Program-made: the position numbers and the translations under genes | Origin: an uncultured Clostridia bacterium | GTDB lineage: Bacteria > Bacillota > Clostridia > Christensenellales > Aristaeellaceae | Direction of reading: 5' to 3' | Assembly (NCBI GenBank): GCA_946534455.1 | Contig: CAMNCR010000098.1 | Location: 1-5,650 of the forward strand | DNA: 5,650 nt | The notes under the pieces: generated by a model | Seen by the model: only the letters and a program-made list of their open reading frames with translations | Databases searched by the model: none | Told to the model about the DNA's origin: nothing | Shown: positions 5,535 to 5,650 of the stretch, piece after piece | Position numbering within the stretch: the first letter of the stretch is position 1 | Layout: each line of letters starts with the position of its first letter

Positions 5535-5560
5535 AGACCCCCTTCGGGTTGGAATAATAT
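5533..5560 (+). promoter_or_regulatory. Possible weak promoter for cdsA
   Basis: TTAGAC (5533-5538) and TAATAT (5555-5560) are 16 bases apart in an AT-rich island within GC-rich DNA, about 40 bases ahead of the cdsA start. The -35 is poor and overlaps the preceding hairpin arm, so this is only a possibility. Confidence 0.3.
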
Positions 5561-5600
5561 AAAAGTGTTTTCTGTAGAGGGAAACAGAGGAGAAGACTGA

Positions 5601-5650
5601 ATGAAACAACGGGTTATTACAGGGGTGCTGCTGGCACTGCTGCTGATTAT
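5601..5650 (+). CDS. cdsA: Phosphatidate cytidylyltransferase, N-terminal start only (runs off window)
   Basis: Only the first 16 codons are present: MKQRVITGVLLALLLI. This matches the usual CdsA beginning, a basic 'K-x-R-(I/V)-I-T-G' stretch leading straight into the first membrane helix. CdsA makes CDP-diacylglycerol from phosphatidate and CTP in the inner membrane for phospholipid synthesis. GAGGAG at 5587-5592 lies 8 bases upstream of the ATG. The position right after uppS is the standard one for cdsA, and that context carries most of the weight, since no catalytic motif is inside the window. Confidence 0.85.
   Translation, partial: MKQRVITGVLLALLLI

Noticed and set aside
4725..5609. 294-codon minus-strand open frame opposite uppS
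   Set aside because: Antisense to a clear uppS; Arg/Pro/Gln-rich with no recognisable domain.

Overview
The window looks like chromosomal DNA from a GC-rich, low-molecular-complexity-free Firmicute, most likely a Clostridia-type gut or anaerobic lineage. The signs are strong purine-rich Shine-Dalgarno sites, sigma-A-type promoters with 17-nt spacers, a T-box riboswitch, the frr-uppS-cdsA gene order, and a C-terminal Rpn-family fragment with GRAE repeats. I cannot name the genus from sequence alone.

Layout, left to right. (1) Positions 2-433 (+) hold the 3' end of an Rpn-like PD-(D/E)XK nuclease/transposase-type gene cut by the window edge. (2) Positions 504-656 (-) are a complete tRNA-Arg(CCG) unit with promoter, tRNA and U-tailed terminator. 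(3) Positions 779-1573 (-) encode a Cof-type HAD phosphatase. (4) Positions 1574-2143 are a divergent spacer. Its left part is the HAD leader and promoter; its right part is a promoter and a full T-box leader with antiterminator and terminator. (5) Positions 2144-3691 (+) encode a 515-residue sodium:solute symporter controlled by that T-box. (6) Positions 3835-4010 (+) are a tRNA-Thr(GGT) unit with its own promoter and terminator. (7) Positions 4014-5650 (+) are a promoter followed by frr, uppS and the start of cdsA.

How the parts work together. The T-box should open the symporter gene when one specific tRNA is uncharged, which makes the symporter a probable uptake route for an amino acid or a related compound. 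The specifier cannot be fixed by eye (TAC, TTA or ATT), but the UGGU acceptor-pairing bulge requires a tRNA with discriminator A73. The frr-uppS-cdsA block joins ribosome recycling with undecaprenyl-diphosphate and CDP-diacylglycerol synthesis, a common bacterial arrangement. Here pyrH, the usual upstream neighbour, is missing and frr has a consensus promoter of its own.

I found no CRISPR array, insertion sequence ends, prophage genes or defence island. The most interesting parts are regulatory: the T-box-symporter pairing, and the frr-uppS gap, which holds a minimal ORF with a good ribosome site followed by a hairpin with a short U run.
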